DNA of 14,800 bases from an uncultured Eubacteriales bacterium (GTDB lineage: Bacteria > Bacillota > Clostridia > Lachnospirales > Lachnospiraceae): assembly GCA_900313855.1 (NCBI GenBank), contig OMSZ01000023.1, positions 1 through 14,800 of the forward strand, written 5' to 3'. The notes under the pieces were generated by a model. It ran no database searches. It saw nothing but the letters and a program-made list of their open reading frames with translations, and had not been told where the DNA came from. Below are positions 8,109 to 14,800 of the stretch, in pieces. Positions within the stretch are counted from its first letter, which is position 1. Each line of letters opens with the position of its first letter. Both the position numbers and the translations under genes were made by a program.

Positions 8109-8137
8109 AGTATAGCTGAAAATGCGGTATTTTACAA
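8109..8137 (-). promoter_or_regulatory. Candidate sigma-A promoter of the dnaX operon
   Basis: On the minus strand TTGTAA (complement of 8132-8137) is followed after exactly 17 bases by TATACT (complement of 8109-8114). It lies just after the FHA-gene stop and about 30 bases before the start of the flavodoxin/SCP2 gene. It would drive that gene, dnaX, ybaB, recR and pfkA. No terminator is visible between the FHA gene and this promoter, so read-through from the Tad operon is possible. Confidence 0.6.
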
Positions 8138-8142
8138 GAGGA

Positions 8143-9507
8143 TTAAGAGGCTTCTTTGACAACATAAAACTGAACTCCCGCAAACGATATAAGATCCCCC
8201 TCTTCTAGCGGATATTCCATACCGGCCTGTAGGATTTCTCCATTGACATAGCTGCCGTTAGTTGAATTCATATCCATCAAAAACAAGCCGTCCTCCCTCT
8301 CTAAGAGCTTGGCATGCAAACGACTTATTCCTCTAGCTTTAAGAACATAGCCACAGCTTCCGGGAAGACTTCCTACCACAAGACTTGCGGAATCAATATG
8401 TACAGGCTCATACCTGTCTTTATCCATTGCCTCAAGAAAAAGCTTTCCCCCGTTATCCTCCTCTATGATACAGTCTGACGCTTCGTCACCCTTTGACAAA
8501 AGTATAGTTGCCTCATCATATGAAACCTTATTATAAACAGGCTCACTAACTTCAAATTTTTCTTCATTTTCCTTAAGCTTTGTTTCTCTTTGATACTCCT
8601 CCATAATATCGTCAGCAGACTCTTCCTTATCAAAATGCATATAAATGATAACCTCTATTATCAGGACTGCCATGCCAATAAAAAGATAACCTGTCTTTTC
8701 ATAAGTAAGCAGATTAAATAAAAGCCCTATAAAAAGGATCAGATCAACAATCGCCGTAAGCGCCATCATAACCTTTATTACAAGCTTTGGTTTTTCTCTT
8801 CCCTGATGTTTTGCACCGTAAAGGTGCGTTTCATTCACACATAACGCTCCTTTACTCTTTTTCTCACTTCTATTATTATCAGCTTCCCGATCCGCCTCAA
8901 TATTGTACTCATTTTCTTTAGCGGATAGCTGATCATATGCTTTTTCTATCTCTGCAGGGCTTTCCGCCTCATAATATCTGTTATGAATAAATGCTTTAAG
9001 CTTATCGAGGCTCAAATTAGGCTCCGTTAACAGATTATAAAATTTAAGGAGCTTAACAGCCCCCTGCTCGTACCGCTTGTCTATCTGTTGTATTATTTCC
9101 ATCACAAGCTCCTTTAATGTCCTGCCTTCCTGCTTATCACAATAATAGCAGAAGATTAATTCTCCGCTGTCTATATTGATAAAAACACTTTCCGGATCAT
9201 AGATAACATTTTCCGGAAGAAGAAGATATTCATCACAGCTTTCTAATACCCCGACAATGCTTCTTATCATATTATCAGTTTTTTCAAGAGTAAGCTCAAT
9301 ACAACCAAATGCCTGCTTCAAGCTGGTAGCATATTTCAACCTGTAATATAATAAAGCCTCACCATTAAGCTCACGGAATTCATAGCTCATGAAATAAGGA
9401 ACCTTTTGAAATCTAAAAAGCTTCTCCTCATAGCATTCCCTGTACTCCCCTTTCTTTTCAACTGCATAATAACGTACCATTCCTTCTCTAATTAATTGTG
9501 TCTGCAA
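8143..9507 (-). CDS. Membrane FHA-domain protein with N-terminal DUF6382-like domain
   Basis: The 454-residue product has three parts. Residues 1 to about 180 look like the DUF6382 domain often found with FHA modules in Clostridia, with family membership judged by resemblance. Two hydrophobic segments (about 243-267 and 272-290) form a hairpin in the membrane. Residues about 376-451 are an FHA domain that binds phosphothreonine, with GS at 379-380, SRLHAK at 395-400 and NSTNGSYVNG at 414-423. The segment DEATILLS (331-338) places Thr333 in a context like the phosphorylated ETT-type motifs of FHA regulators. It starts at TTG with AAGGAGG ten bases upstream and overlaps the preceding tadE gene by 20 bases. 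Being last in the Tad cluster, it may link pilus assembly to Ser/Thr kinase signalling, which is inference. Confidence 0.9.
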   Translation of the reverse strand: MQTQLIREGMVRYYAVEKKGEYRECYEEKLFRFQKVPYFMSYEFRELNGEALLYYRLKYATSLKQAFGCIELTLEKTDNMIRSIVGVLESCDEYLLLPENVIYDPESVFINIDSGELIFCYYCDKQEGRTLKELVMEIIQQIDKRYEQGAVKLLKFYNLLTEPNLSLDKLKAFIHNRYYEAESPAEIEKAYDQLSAKENEYNIEADREADNNRSEKKSKGALCVNETHLYGAKHQGREKPKLVIKVMMALTAIVDLILFIGLLFNLLTYEKTGYLFIGMAVLIIEVIIYMHFDKEESADDIMEEYQRETKLKENEEKFEVSEPVYNKVSYDEATILLSKGDEASDCIIEEDNGGKLFLEAMDKDRYEPVHIDSASLVVGSLPGSCGYVLKARGISRLHAKLLEREDGLFLMDMNSTNGSYVNGEILQAGMEYPLEEGDLISFAGVQFYVVKEAS

Positions 9508-9823
9508 TCAACTGCCACCTCCTTAGATTCTTTACGACATCGCTTCCTTCTTTTTTTAACTCGATCATAAGCTCATAGTTATTAAACACCTCACCATAGC
9601 TTATAACCTCAGTATTGCCGCTTAAGATAACCTTTTTATCCCCATCATCATTTTCTGTATTTTCCTCTGAATAGCTGTAAAGCCTGTATGACAGATCATC
9701 CGCCACTTTTCCATGTTCTATCAAAAAAAGCATACTCATAATATAAAAATAGATACATCCCAAAATTATCGGAACCATCATTGTCATCTCTATTACTGCA
9801 CTTCCTCTGTTTCTCCTTCTCAA
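9488..9823 (-). CDS. TadE-like pseudopilin (short)
   Basis: This is a small minor-pilin-like protein of the Tad system. The N-terminus carries RGSAVIEMTMMVP, a prepilin-type site with probable cleavage after Gly7 and Glu at +5, followed by one membrane segment (about residues 11-35). The rest is a roughly 75-residue extracytoplasmic part with no motif I can name. I chose the TTG at 9821-9823 because AGGGAGG lies nine bases upstream, giving 111 residues. A GTG 16 codons earlier overlaps the preceding gene and has no good site. The coding end overlaps the FHA gene start by 20 bases, which suggests translational coupling. Confidence 0.85.
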   Translation of the reverse strand: MRRRNRGSAVIEMTMMVPIILGCIYFYIMSMLFLIEHGKVADDLSYRLYSYSEENTENDDGDKKVILSGNTEVISYGEVFNNYELMIELKKEGSDVVKNLRRWQLIADTIN

Positions 9824-9846
9824 AGATAATTCCCTCCCTCTTTTTC

Positions 9847-10623
9847 CTATCTCCTTTTGCACCTGCTGCACTGCGTTAAGCTTGGAACCGACGATTTCTT
9901 AACCCTTGTCACTGTTCTTTTAAGTCCTAAGCAATGAATATCGTTGTGATATGCCTTTCCGTTATCTGTAACATATTTCTTTCCGTTATTTCCATCCTTC
10001 TTTCCTTTTGCACAAAAGCTGCAGGGCTCATATCCGCCTGTTCCCGGCACCTCACGAACATCCCGCAAAAGATGGCTGCAGCTTCTGTTTGTATGATATA
10101 CCGCTTCATTAGGCGTTACATAAACATAGGTATCCTCATCATTTGCCTCATCACTTTTATCATAGCCCAAAAAAGCCTTTTGCTTTATAGATAGCTCTCT
10201 CGGAATAGTATAATTACCAAGAAGGGGAATGCTGATATGACTAATATAATAAGCCTTTGCAACAAATACCTTTCTGTCCGCCTCATCCGGAAAAACCGTT
10301 ATTACTATACCGTTCCTTCCACCGGCCACCACCTGTTTTATTAATGCTTCATCTCCTAAATATCTTTTAAACTGTGCATTGACTATTCCGGTATTGACCA
10401 TGGTATCAACCGTGGTTTCATAGTCCTTGTCTGACAGCATTTTATCCTCGAGATAACATCGCTGCGCGCAATATATTGCTGCTTCACTAAGGCTTTGATG
10501 TATATGTGCGTCTACATATATCATCCTGTACATATATATTACAAATATCATTAAAAACAGAAAAAGCGGGATCACCACACAGGCTTCGATCACCGCTGAT
10601 CCTCTATTACCGTTTCTCATCAT
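9847..10623 (-). CDS. TadE-like pseudopilin with duplicated Cys/His C-terminal module
   Basis: The 258-residue protein starts with a prepilin-type segment, NRGSAVIEACVVIPL, with likely cleavage after Gly8 and Glu13 at +5, and a membrane helix to about residue 32. Residues 33-155 form a TadE-like extracytoplasmic region. The C-terminus has two similar copies of a Cys/His module: Tyr-His at 176-177, Cys182, Cys201, Cys204, and Tyr-His at 225-226, Cys231, Cys252, Cys255. Each begins with YVT and ends with CxxC, a pattern suited to metal binding. TadE proteins are usually shorter and lack this. The second ATG (10618-10620) is an equally likely start because the AAGGGG site precedes both. It follows the 237-base gap that holds a long hairpin. 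Confidence 0.9.
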   Translation of the reverse strand: MMRNGNRGSAVIEACVVIPLFLFLMIFVIYMYRMIYVDAHIHQSLSEAAIYCAQRCYLEDKMLSDKDYETTVDTMVNTGIVNAQFKRYLGDEALIKQVVAGGRNGIVITVFPDEADRKVFVAKAYYISHISIPLLGNYTIPRELSIKQKAFLGYDKSDEANDEDTYVYVTPNEAVYHTNRSCSHLLRDVREVPGTGGYEPCSFCAKGKKDGNNGKKYVTDNGKAYHNDIHCLGLKRTVTRVKKSSVPSLTQCSRCKRR

Positions 10624-10860
10624 TATCCCCTTTTTTACCTTCCTGTTACCACGCTTTGAAAACTCTTACAAAAAGCCGCATTCCCATATACCTGGAGAGG
10701 CTGTATCGGCATTCATATGTTATTATATTCGGGTGGTTCTTTTTGCTTCCTGTAAGAGCTTTCAGAGTGCGGCAATTTCTTAATTGAACAAATATCCTTT
10801 CTATCAATTGATAACAGTCTTCTGCTTTTGTCAGGCACTTAGGTCAGCCCGTTATAGTAG
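10624..10860. other. 237-base intergenic region between the DUF5702 gene and tadE
   Basis: This is the only large gap in the window. Apart from the 31-bp inverted repeat it holds a perfect 12-base palindrome, TATCAATTGATA, at 10802-10813. A TATAAT box on the minus strand (complement of 10722-10727) sits in the hairpin loop without a matching -35 box at normal distance. I see no convincing open reading frame or tRNA here. Confidence 0.6.
10646..10775 (-). repeat. Long imperfect inverted repeat forming a 31-bp stem in the Tad transcript
   Basis: The arm at 10646-10676 matches the reverse complement of 10745-10775 at 24 of 31 positions, and all seven differences are transitions. In the minus-strand transcript five of the seven become G-U pairs, leaving two A-C mismatches, so 29 of 31 positions can pair. 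The loop is 68 bases. It sits 23 bases upstream of the first tadE start codon. No T-run follows it, so it is unlikely to be a simple terminator. A regulatory leader, an RNase III processing site or a MITE remnant are possible. Confidence 0.7.
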
Positions 10861-12366
10861 TCAACGGATATCATATGAGAACTCCTCCTGATAATAGAAA
10901 TCATAAGCCCCATCATTTCCTCCTTTTACAAGCATCGGCATCTGCCTGATCTTTCCCTGTATGGTAAATGCTCCGCACAAATTAACCACGGATAAATTCT
11001 CATCCTTAACCTGCAGATTCTTCTCGATCAGATCTAACATCCTGGCATAGGTCAGATCCTTGCTTTCCTTTGCTGCCAGCATCAGACAAAGGTAATCCTT
11101 ATAACTCATTCCCGTATCCGGAAAACTATTCTCTCCTGTTTTTGAAAGAGACTTAAGATCGGTGTTCCAATCCACCGGAGTCTTTATATAGGGCAGCTTT
11201 TCCCCATGCATGAGCTGTCTTACTTCATACACGGATTCGGCATAAGACCAGCAGCCTAGGAGCAGATATTTGACTATCTCGACTAAAGCCATCGTTCCCG
11301 TTGCGCTGCATATTGCTGTTGCAACCGTTAAGGCCTCGGTCTGCTTTTCAGGATCCTTGATCAGACATATGTAATTGATCGGCATTCTCATCCATATGAT
11401 CTCCGAAAGAACTGCCTCGAGATTGTCCTTATCACACGCTTTTCCCTTGATAATGTATTCCGCCTCACAGTGCATTACACTGTCCTTATAATCACCCTGA
11501 CTAGAAAAATGATCCATCACATAAGCAGTAAATGCAGCCTTTTGCCCGGCCTTTGTCAAAAGATTCTCCTCCTTTGCGGAAGAATTTAATACCGACACAA
11601 GCTTTGAAACATCCTGAAAATCAGCATCCTTTTCTTTTTCCTCCGTTTCCGGATAAATGTGAGAAGGGGATTTTGAAAAATCCTGTTTTTCCTCTGATAT
11701 CTCACTACCCTCAGGAAGAAGAAGAACCAATACTCCCTGTGAAAGCATCTGTTTTAATTTATCTCTTGGATCCTCCACATCATTTTCTGCCTTATCACCG
11801 TTACTGCTATCCGAATCATTTTCACCAGTCATTTCGCCATCTTCCTTATCCTCTGACTGCGGTATTTCAATCGCGTTGCGCTCAGTTTTATCGGAAGCCT
11901 CTAAGACCTCCTTTGACGCACCCGCCATCTGCTTTCCCGCCTCCGCAAGCTTTGATACCACTCCTTCTTCCTTTTCATAATCGGTTATCTGGTTTTTTAA
12001 CTGCTTCATATGATCATCCATTATTGTTTTGCAGTCAGAAAGTGCGGTCTCCTCTACACAAAAGCTATAAAGCCCTCCCAATCTACCATCACCTTCTAAA
12101 GATGCCTTAAGATAATCGCTGAATTTCTCCTCCACCATAGCGCTGCTTCCTGTCCCGTAGGTGGGATCCATGAACAGTAAATGATACCTTTCAAACAGCT
12201 CTCTGTTGTAATCTGCCAAAATGCTGGATTGAGCGCTATGAATAACGGCTCTTAGTTTCATTCTTCCGCAATATATTCTTCCTACCTCGATTGCAGTCAG
12301 GGTGAAAACGAGTAATATGCTGATCATGCAGGAAAACAAAACCGTAATCTGTCCCTTGTTCTTCAT
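10861..12366 (-). CDS. DUF5702 Tad/TadG-like membrane-anchored protein
   Basis: The 501-residue product begins with MKNKGQITVLFSCMISILL, one N-terminal membrane helix (about residues 6-28), and a following helix ending in RAVIHSAQSSILADYNRELFERYHLLFMD. This matches the N-terminal part of DUF5702 proteins, which occur in clostridial Tad loci and resemble TadG-type proteins. It lacks the Glu at +5 that a classical prepilin has. Residues about 165-205 are a low-complexity acidic linker. A second hydrophobic stretch lies at about 346-375. The ATG at 12364-12366 has GGAGG six bases upstream. A TTG five codons earlier is less likely. The role is probably as an envelope component of the pilus or secretion channel, inferred from context. 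Confidence 0.85.
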   Translation of the reverse strand: MKNKGQITVLFSCMISILLVFTLTAIEVGRIYCGRMKLRAVIHSAQSSILADYNRELFERYHLLFMDPTYGTGSSAMVEEKFSDYLKASLEGDGRLGGLYSFCVEETALSDCKTIMDDHMKQLKNQITDYEKEEGVVSKLAEAGKQMAGASKEVLEASDKTERNAIEIPQSEDKEDGEMTGENDSDSSNGDKAENDVEDPRDKLKQMLSQGVLVLLLPEGSEISEEKQDFSKSPSHIYPETEEKEKDADFQDVSKLVSVLNSSAKEENLLTKAGQKAAFTAYVMDHFSSQGDYKDSVMHCEAEYIIKGKACDKDNLEAVLSEIIWMRMPINYICLIKDPEKQTEALTVATAICSATGTMALVEIVKYLLLGCWSYAESVYEVRQLMHGEKLPYIKTPVDWNTDLKSLSKTGENSFPDTGMSYKDYLCLMLAAKESKDLTYARMLDLIEKNLQVKDENLSVVNLCGAFTIQGKIRQMPMLVKGGNDGAYDFYYQEEFSYDIR

Positions 12367-12405
12367 AGCGCACCTCCACAAGAATTTTGCAACATTTTGG
12401 AATTC

Positions 12406-12420
12406 ATCCGCTTACCGGAT
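12406..12420 (-). other. Small hairpin downstream of the pilin gene
   Basis: ATCCG (12406-12410) and CGGAT (12416-12420) form a 5-bp stem with a 5-base loop, 28 bases after the pilin stop. No T-tract follows. It could mark a stable 3' end of a processed pilin mRNA, but a stem this short can occur by chance. Confidence 0.25.
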
Positions 12421-12448
12421 ATTATTATGATTTTTAGTCTCTGGTTAC

Positions 12449-12631
12449 TTAATAGATCTTTTTGGCACTTTCATTAATTGATTTCCATATATTATCGACT
12501 AATGTTGATATCTGCTCTTTGAAGATAATAACCATTGCTATCAGCACGACAATGATCAGTATCACTTCAACAACGCCCATTCCGGACTCGTCATATAGAA
12601 AATCCTTAGCTGCCCTTTTCACAACCGGCAT
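12449..12631 (-). CDS. Flp-family type IVb pilin
   Basis: This 60-residue protein is the likely major structural pilin of the Tad apparatus. It has a basic leader (MPVVKRAAKDFLYDESG), a prepilin-type site with cleavage after Gly17, and Glu22 at +5 of the mature protein. A hydrophobic segment VVEVILIIVVLIAMVIIF then leads to a short C-terminal helix ending KKIY. The mature form would be about 43 residues, normal for Flp pilins. The last of several close starts (ATG at 12629-12631) is favoured by a GGGGG site eight bases upstream. Between it and the upstream tadC-like gene are two small hairpins. It lies before the DUF5702 gene. Confidence 0.9.
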   Translation of the reverse strand: MPVVKRAAKDFLYDESGMGVVEVILIIVVLIAMVIIFKEQISTLVDNIWKSINESAKKIY

Positions 12632-12660
12632 ACACATCACCCCCTTTCTCAGTTCGTTAA

Positions 12661-12715
12661 AAAAGTATTTTTACTTTTGCTCGTTTGCTGCACCGGATTT
12701 GCGCTGCACGGCAGC
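12661..12715 (-). promoter_or_regulatory. Two small hairpins upstream of the pilin gene
   Basis: GCTGC (12703-12707) and GCAGC (12711-12715) form a GC-rich 5-bp stem with a 3-base loop. AAAAGTA (12661-12667) and TACTTTT (12672-12678) form a 7-bp AT-rich stem that runs into further T residues on the minus strand. They lie between the TadC-like gene and the pilin. They may attenuate or process the mRNA and so raise pilin output, but each is weak. Confidence 0.3.
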
Positions 12716-12738
12716 ATAATACCGATGCAATTCCCCTT

Positions 12739-14103
12739 CTATATAAAGCTCATAAAGGCGGGCACCATGATCATTAACATTACTATGATCAGCAAAAGGA
12801 TCATCGGTCCCAGTAATTTGGTTCCGGCCTCTTCTCCGCTTTTCTTTGCCAGATTCATCCGCTCCTCTAAGGCAGTTCTCTCCTCCTGCTCAAGCACCGC
12901 TACCAGCCCCTTTGAACCCTTGGTAACATTCTGTTCAAGCAGGGTTAAGATCTTAATATAACATGGCAGCTTAAGTCTTCTTCCAAGCTCATAGTAGATT
13001 CTTCCCTCACTCATGCCGATATCAAAATCCTGCTTTGCATGGAGGAGCTCCTTAAGAAGCGGTCTCCTGTACTCATCCTCAGCCTTCCTTTTTGAAAGCT
13101 TTGTCTTACCGGCAGCTGTATTTTCATAATCCTTAATAAGAAGTGCGAATACATTTCTTACCTGCATTCCTGCTCCAAGCAAAAGTACCAGCTCGTTAAC
13201 AAACCATGGATATGCCTTAAGCAGCGCCTGCTTCTCTCTGACGGCAGATGTTCTCTTTGTCTCGAATTCCTTAACGATCAAAAGCCCTGCTATTATGATT
13301 CCGAAAACCAGTATTACCAAAGGATCTATCCCTTTACCGTCTAATGCTTTGATATCAATATTCTTGTAGCTTGCCGGCAAGAAAAAGCCATCCTCATATT
13401 CAGACTCCTTCTCCTTTCTCTGATAAAGCCGCTTAATCTCCTTAAGCATAAGCTCATTATCAGTGTCTTCTTTCGGAAAGATAGTTATTTCAAAATCCTT
13501 AGCCTTAGTAAGCTCTCCATAATTTAATCTGATATTGATACTGCTGCTTATCCCGGAAAGGATTTCCCCTTCCGAGAATCCTGCTGCCAGCAATTCCTCC
13601 CTATCATTCCTTAGCACGCCGTCCTCGTCGATAAGACTATAATCCTTAGGCTTTACCTCGATATCAAACGGATAGTTTTCATAGTCCAGGGATATATCCA
13701 AAGGCTTGTTTACCTTATTAAGGGATTCATTTTCTCCCTTAAGGTTTTCTTCAAGATATGAAAACGCCTGCTCCATTTTCTTATCAGCTTCCTTAGGCTT
13801 CATTTTTTTAGGCGGCACCGTAAGCTCAAATGTCATCTCCTGCCCGTCAATATGTGTCTTAAACGGGTATTCTTTTTCCTGCCCGTAAAATGGTGCCCGC
13901 TTGATATAATAATCCTGTCCGGTATCCTTAAAGGACAACGCAAAGCTTACTGTGTTGACTGCCAGAAGAAAAGCCATGACCGCCAAATGTTCCCGCACAA
14001 ACATGATCCATTTATGCTTCTCGCCGTTTTTTATACAGAAGCTGCATAGTATCAGCGCGATCAGAACGAAATATATTGTTACGTGTATCATCAATAAATT
14101 CAT
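12739..14103 (-). CDS. TadC-like platform protein with large extracytoplasmic insert
   Basis: The 454-residue protein carries at its C-terminus a T2SSF/TadC-type cytoplasmic helical domain (about residues 283-428), with YPWFVNELVLLLGAGMQVRNVFALL and the GSKGLVAVLEQEE region, followed by a last membrane helix (about 430-453). TadC anchors the ATPase and drives pilus assembly in the inner membrane. Unlike standard TadC of about 300 residues, there are two helices at the N-terminus (about 3-23 and 40-58) and then roughly 200 residues (60-258) that by topology lie outside the membrane, rich in beta-like YPFDIEVKPKDY segments. The ATG at 14101-14103 has AGGAG six bases upstream. It lies directly after tadB. 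Confidence 0.85.
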   Translation of the reverse strand: MNLLMIHVTIYFVLIALILCSFCIKNGEKHKWIMFVREHLAVMAFLLAVNTVSFALSFKDTGQDYYIKRAPFYGQEKEYPFKTHIDGQEMTFELTVPPKKMKPKEADKKMEQAFSYLEENLKGENESLNKVNKPLDISLDYENYPFDIEVKPKDYSLIDEDGVLRNDREELLAAGFSEGEILSGISSSINIRLNYGELTKAKDFEITIFPKEDTDNELMLKEIKRLYQRKEKESEYEDGFFLPASYKNIDIKALDGKGIDPLVILVFGIIIAGLLIVKEFETKRTSAVREKQALLKAYPWFVNELVLLLGAGMQVRNVFALLIKDYENTAAGKTKLSKRKAEDEYRRPLLKELLHAKQDFDIGMSEGRIYYELGRRLKLPCYIKILTLLEQNVTKGSKGLVAVLEQEERTALEERMNLAKKSGEEAGTKLLGPMILLLIIVMLMIMVPAFMSFI

Positions 14104-14151
14104 CAGCAACTCCTTTTAACAGTTTACTAAAACTATATATTCCCCCACGGG

Positions 14152-14800
14152 TCAAACCGGTATATCCATAATCTTTGACGCCCAGACATTAGCCAGATAT
14201 ACTCCCGATAAGAACACTGTCATTAGCAAAATCCCAAACAAATTGTGATACAGCACATTCAGAAAATCGCCATTGCTAAGCCTTAAATAGAGCAGGATAC
14301 CATAAGGCATAACCATCATTATCTTTTCTTCAAGTTTTTTTGCTGAAATTATCGTTTCCATCTCTTCCTCTACGCTTATCTTGTCCGATATGCTTCTCAC
14401 CGTCTTTTCTATAATTCTTATCAGATTGCCCCCGCTCTTCTTAGCCGCCGATACCACATTGGCAAAATTCTCAATATCCTCAACCCCACTTCTTACTCCA
14501 AAATCCATAAGCAGCTTTTCTATCGGAATATTAACCTTAAGTCCCGAAATGATCGCGGAAAGCTCCGAAAATATCACTGCATCATCGTCATACACAAGTG
14601 ACATGTCTCTTTTGGCATCCAAAAAAGCTCTTTCCAAAGAATATCCTGCCGTAAGCGAAGTAACTAACGCCTCCATCATTGCCTTAAACTGCAGTGTCAG
14701 TTCTCTTTTGCGTTTTTTCATTTTTTCCTTTTTCATCTCTTTGTAGTCCATTACAAAAAACGGTAAGCAGATAAAGAAAAGCTTAAATGAATCATAGAAC
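14152..14800 (-). CDS. TadB-like platform protein, partial (start beyond the window)
   Basis: The frame stays open from the ATG at 14749-14751 to the window edge, adding codons for a hydrophobic stretch (KLFFICLPFFVM) that fits the membrane helix normally found before the T2SSF domain. The gene therefore starts outside the window. The visible part has the cytoplasmic T2SSF helical bundle, with LTLQFKAMMEALVTSLTAGYSLERAF and the later AAKKSGGNLIRIIEKT motif typical of TadB, followed by two hydrophobic segments near the C-terminus. TadB forms the inner-membrane platform with TadC, which follows after 48 bases. The ATPase gene is expected further upstream. Confidence 0.9.
   Translation of the reverse strand, partial: FYDSFKLFFICLPFFVMDYKEMKKEKMKKRKRELTLQFKAMMEALVTSLTAGYSLERAFLDAKRDMSLVYDDDAVIFSELSAIISGLKVNIPIEKLLMDFGVRSGVEDIENFANVVSAAKKSGGNLIRIIEKTVRSISDKISVEEEMETIISAKKLEEKIMMVMPYGILLYLRLSNGDFLNVLYHNLFGILLMTVFLSGVYLANVWASKIMDIPV

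Noticed and set aside
9824..9871. Extended N-terminus of the short TadE from a GTG
   Set aside because: The TTG at 9821-9823 has a much better ribosome binding site and yields a normal short basic leader before the prepilin motif.
10722..10727. TATAAT on the minus strand as a tadE promoter
   Set aside because: No -35-like sequence at 16-18 bases and no extended -10 TG; it lies in the loop of the long hairpin.
11532..12110. 192-codon plus-strand frame opposite the DUF5702 gene
   Set aside because: Pro/His/Leu-rich composition typical of an antisense shadow, no motif and no plausible start region.

Overview
The window is a tightly packed stretch of an AT-rich low-GC Firmicutes chromosome, most likely from a Lachnospiraceae-type Clostridia (Butyrivibrio/Roseburia-like). 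This rests on strong AGGAGG ribosome binding sites, several TTG/GTG starts, the dnaX-ybaB-recR cluster, a clostridial-type phosphofructokinase, and a Tad pilus locus carrying DUF5702 and FHA/DUF6382 proteins. Genus is inferred from protein character only. Every gene I can support lies on the minus strand, so the biological order runs from high to low coordinates. No gap between genes exceeds 300 bases; the largest is 237 bases at 10624-10860.

Region 1 (about 14800 down to 8143) is the distal part of a Tad (tight adherence, Flp-type IV pilus) operon. In transcription order it holds a TadB-like platform protein cut by the window edge, a TadC-like platform protein with a large extracytoplasmic insert, a small Flp pilin, a DUF5702 Tad/TadG-like envelope protein, two TadE-like pseudopilins (the first with a duplicated Cys/His module at its C-terminus), and a membrane FHA-domain protein. 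The ATPase, prepilin peptidase and TadZ-like genes would be expected upstream, outside the window. The 237-base gap between the DUF5702 gene and the first tadE contains a long imperfect inverted repeat whose sequence differences favour pairing in the minus-strand transcript.

Region 2 (8142 down to 3215) is a housekeeping operon behind a good candidate sigma-A promoter (TTGTAA-17-TATACT). It contains a flavodoxin-fold/SCP2-like fusion protein, dnaX (clamp-loader tau subunit), ybaB/ebfC (nucleoid-associated protein), recR (recombinational repair) and pfkA (6-phosphofructokinase). Spacing is tight (25 bases from fusion gene to dnaX, one-base overlap of ybaB and recR), so co-transcription is likely.

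Region 3 (3214 down to 154) has its own candidate promoter (TTAACA-18-TATAAT). It encodes an acidic 123-residue protein of unknown function and an 849-residue membrane-anchored exported protein with a propeller-like middle and a possible degenerate C39-peptidase-like C-terminus.

Region 4 (1-153) has no gene. It holds a 9-bp GC-rich hairpin flanked by 10-bp direct repeats, reminiscent of the end of an IS200/IS605-type element or the 3' end of its RNA. The body of any such element would lie outside the window.

The most interesting leads are the long RNA-type hairpin inside the Tad operon, the Cys/His-duplicated TadE, the TadC with its extra extracytoplasmic domain, the flavodoxin-SCP2 fusion next to dnaX, and the possible IS end at the left edge.
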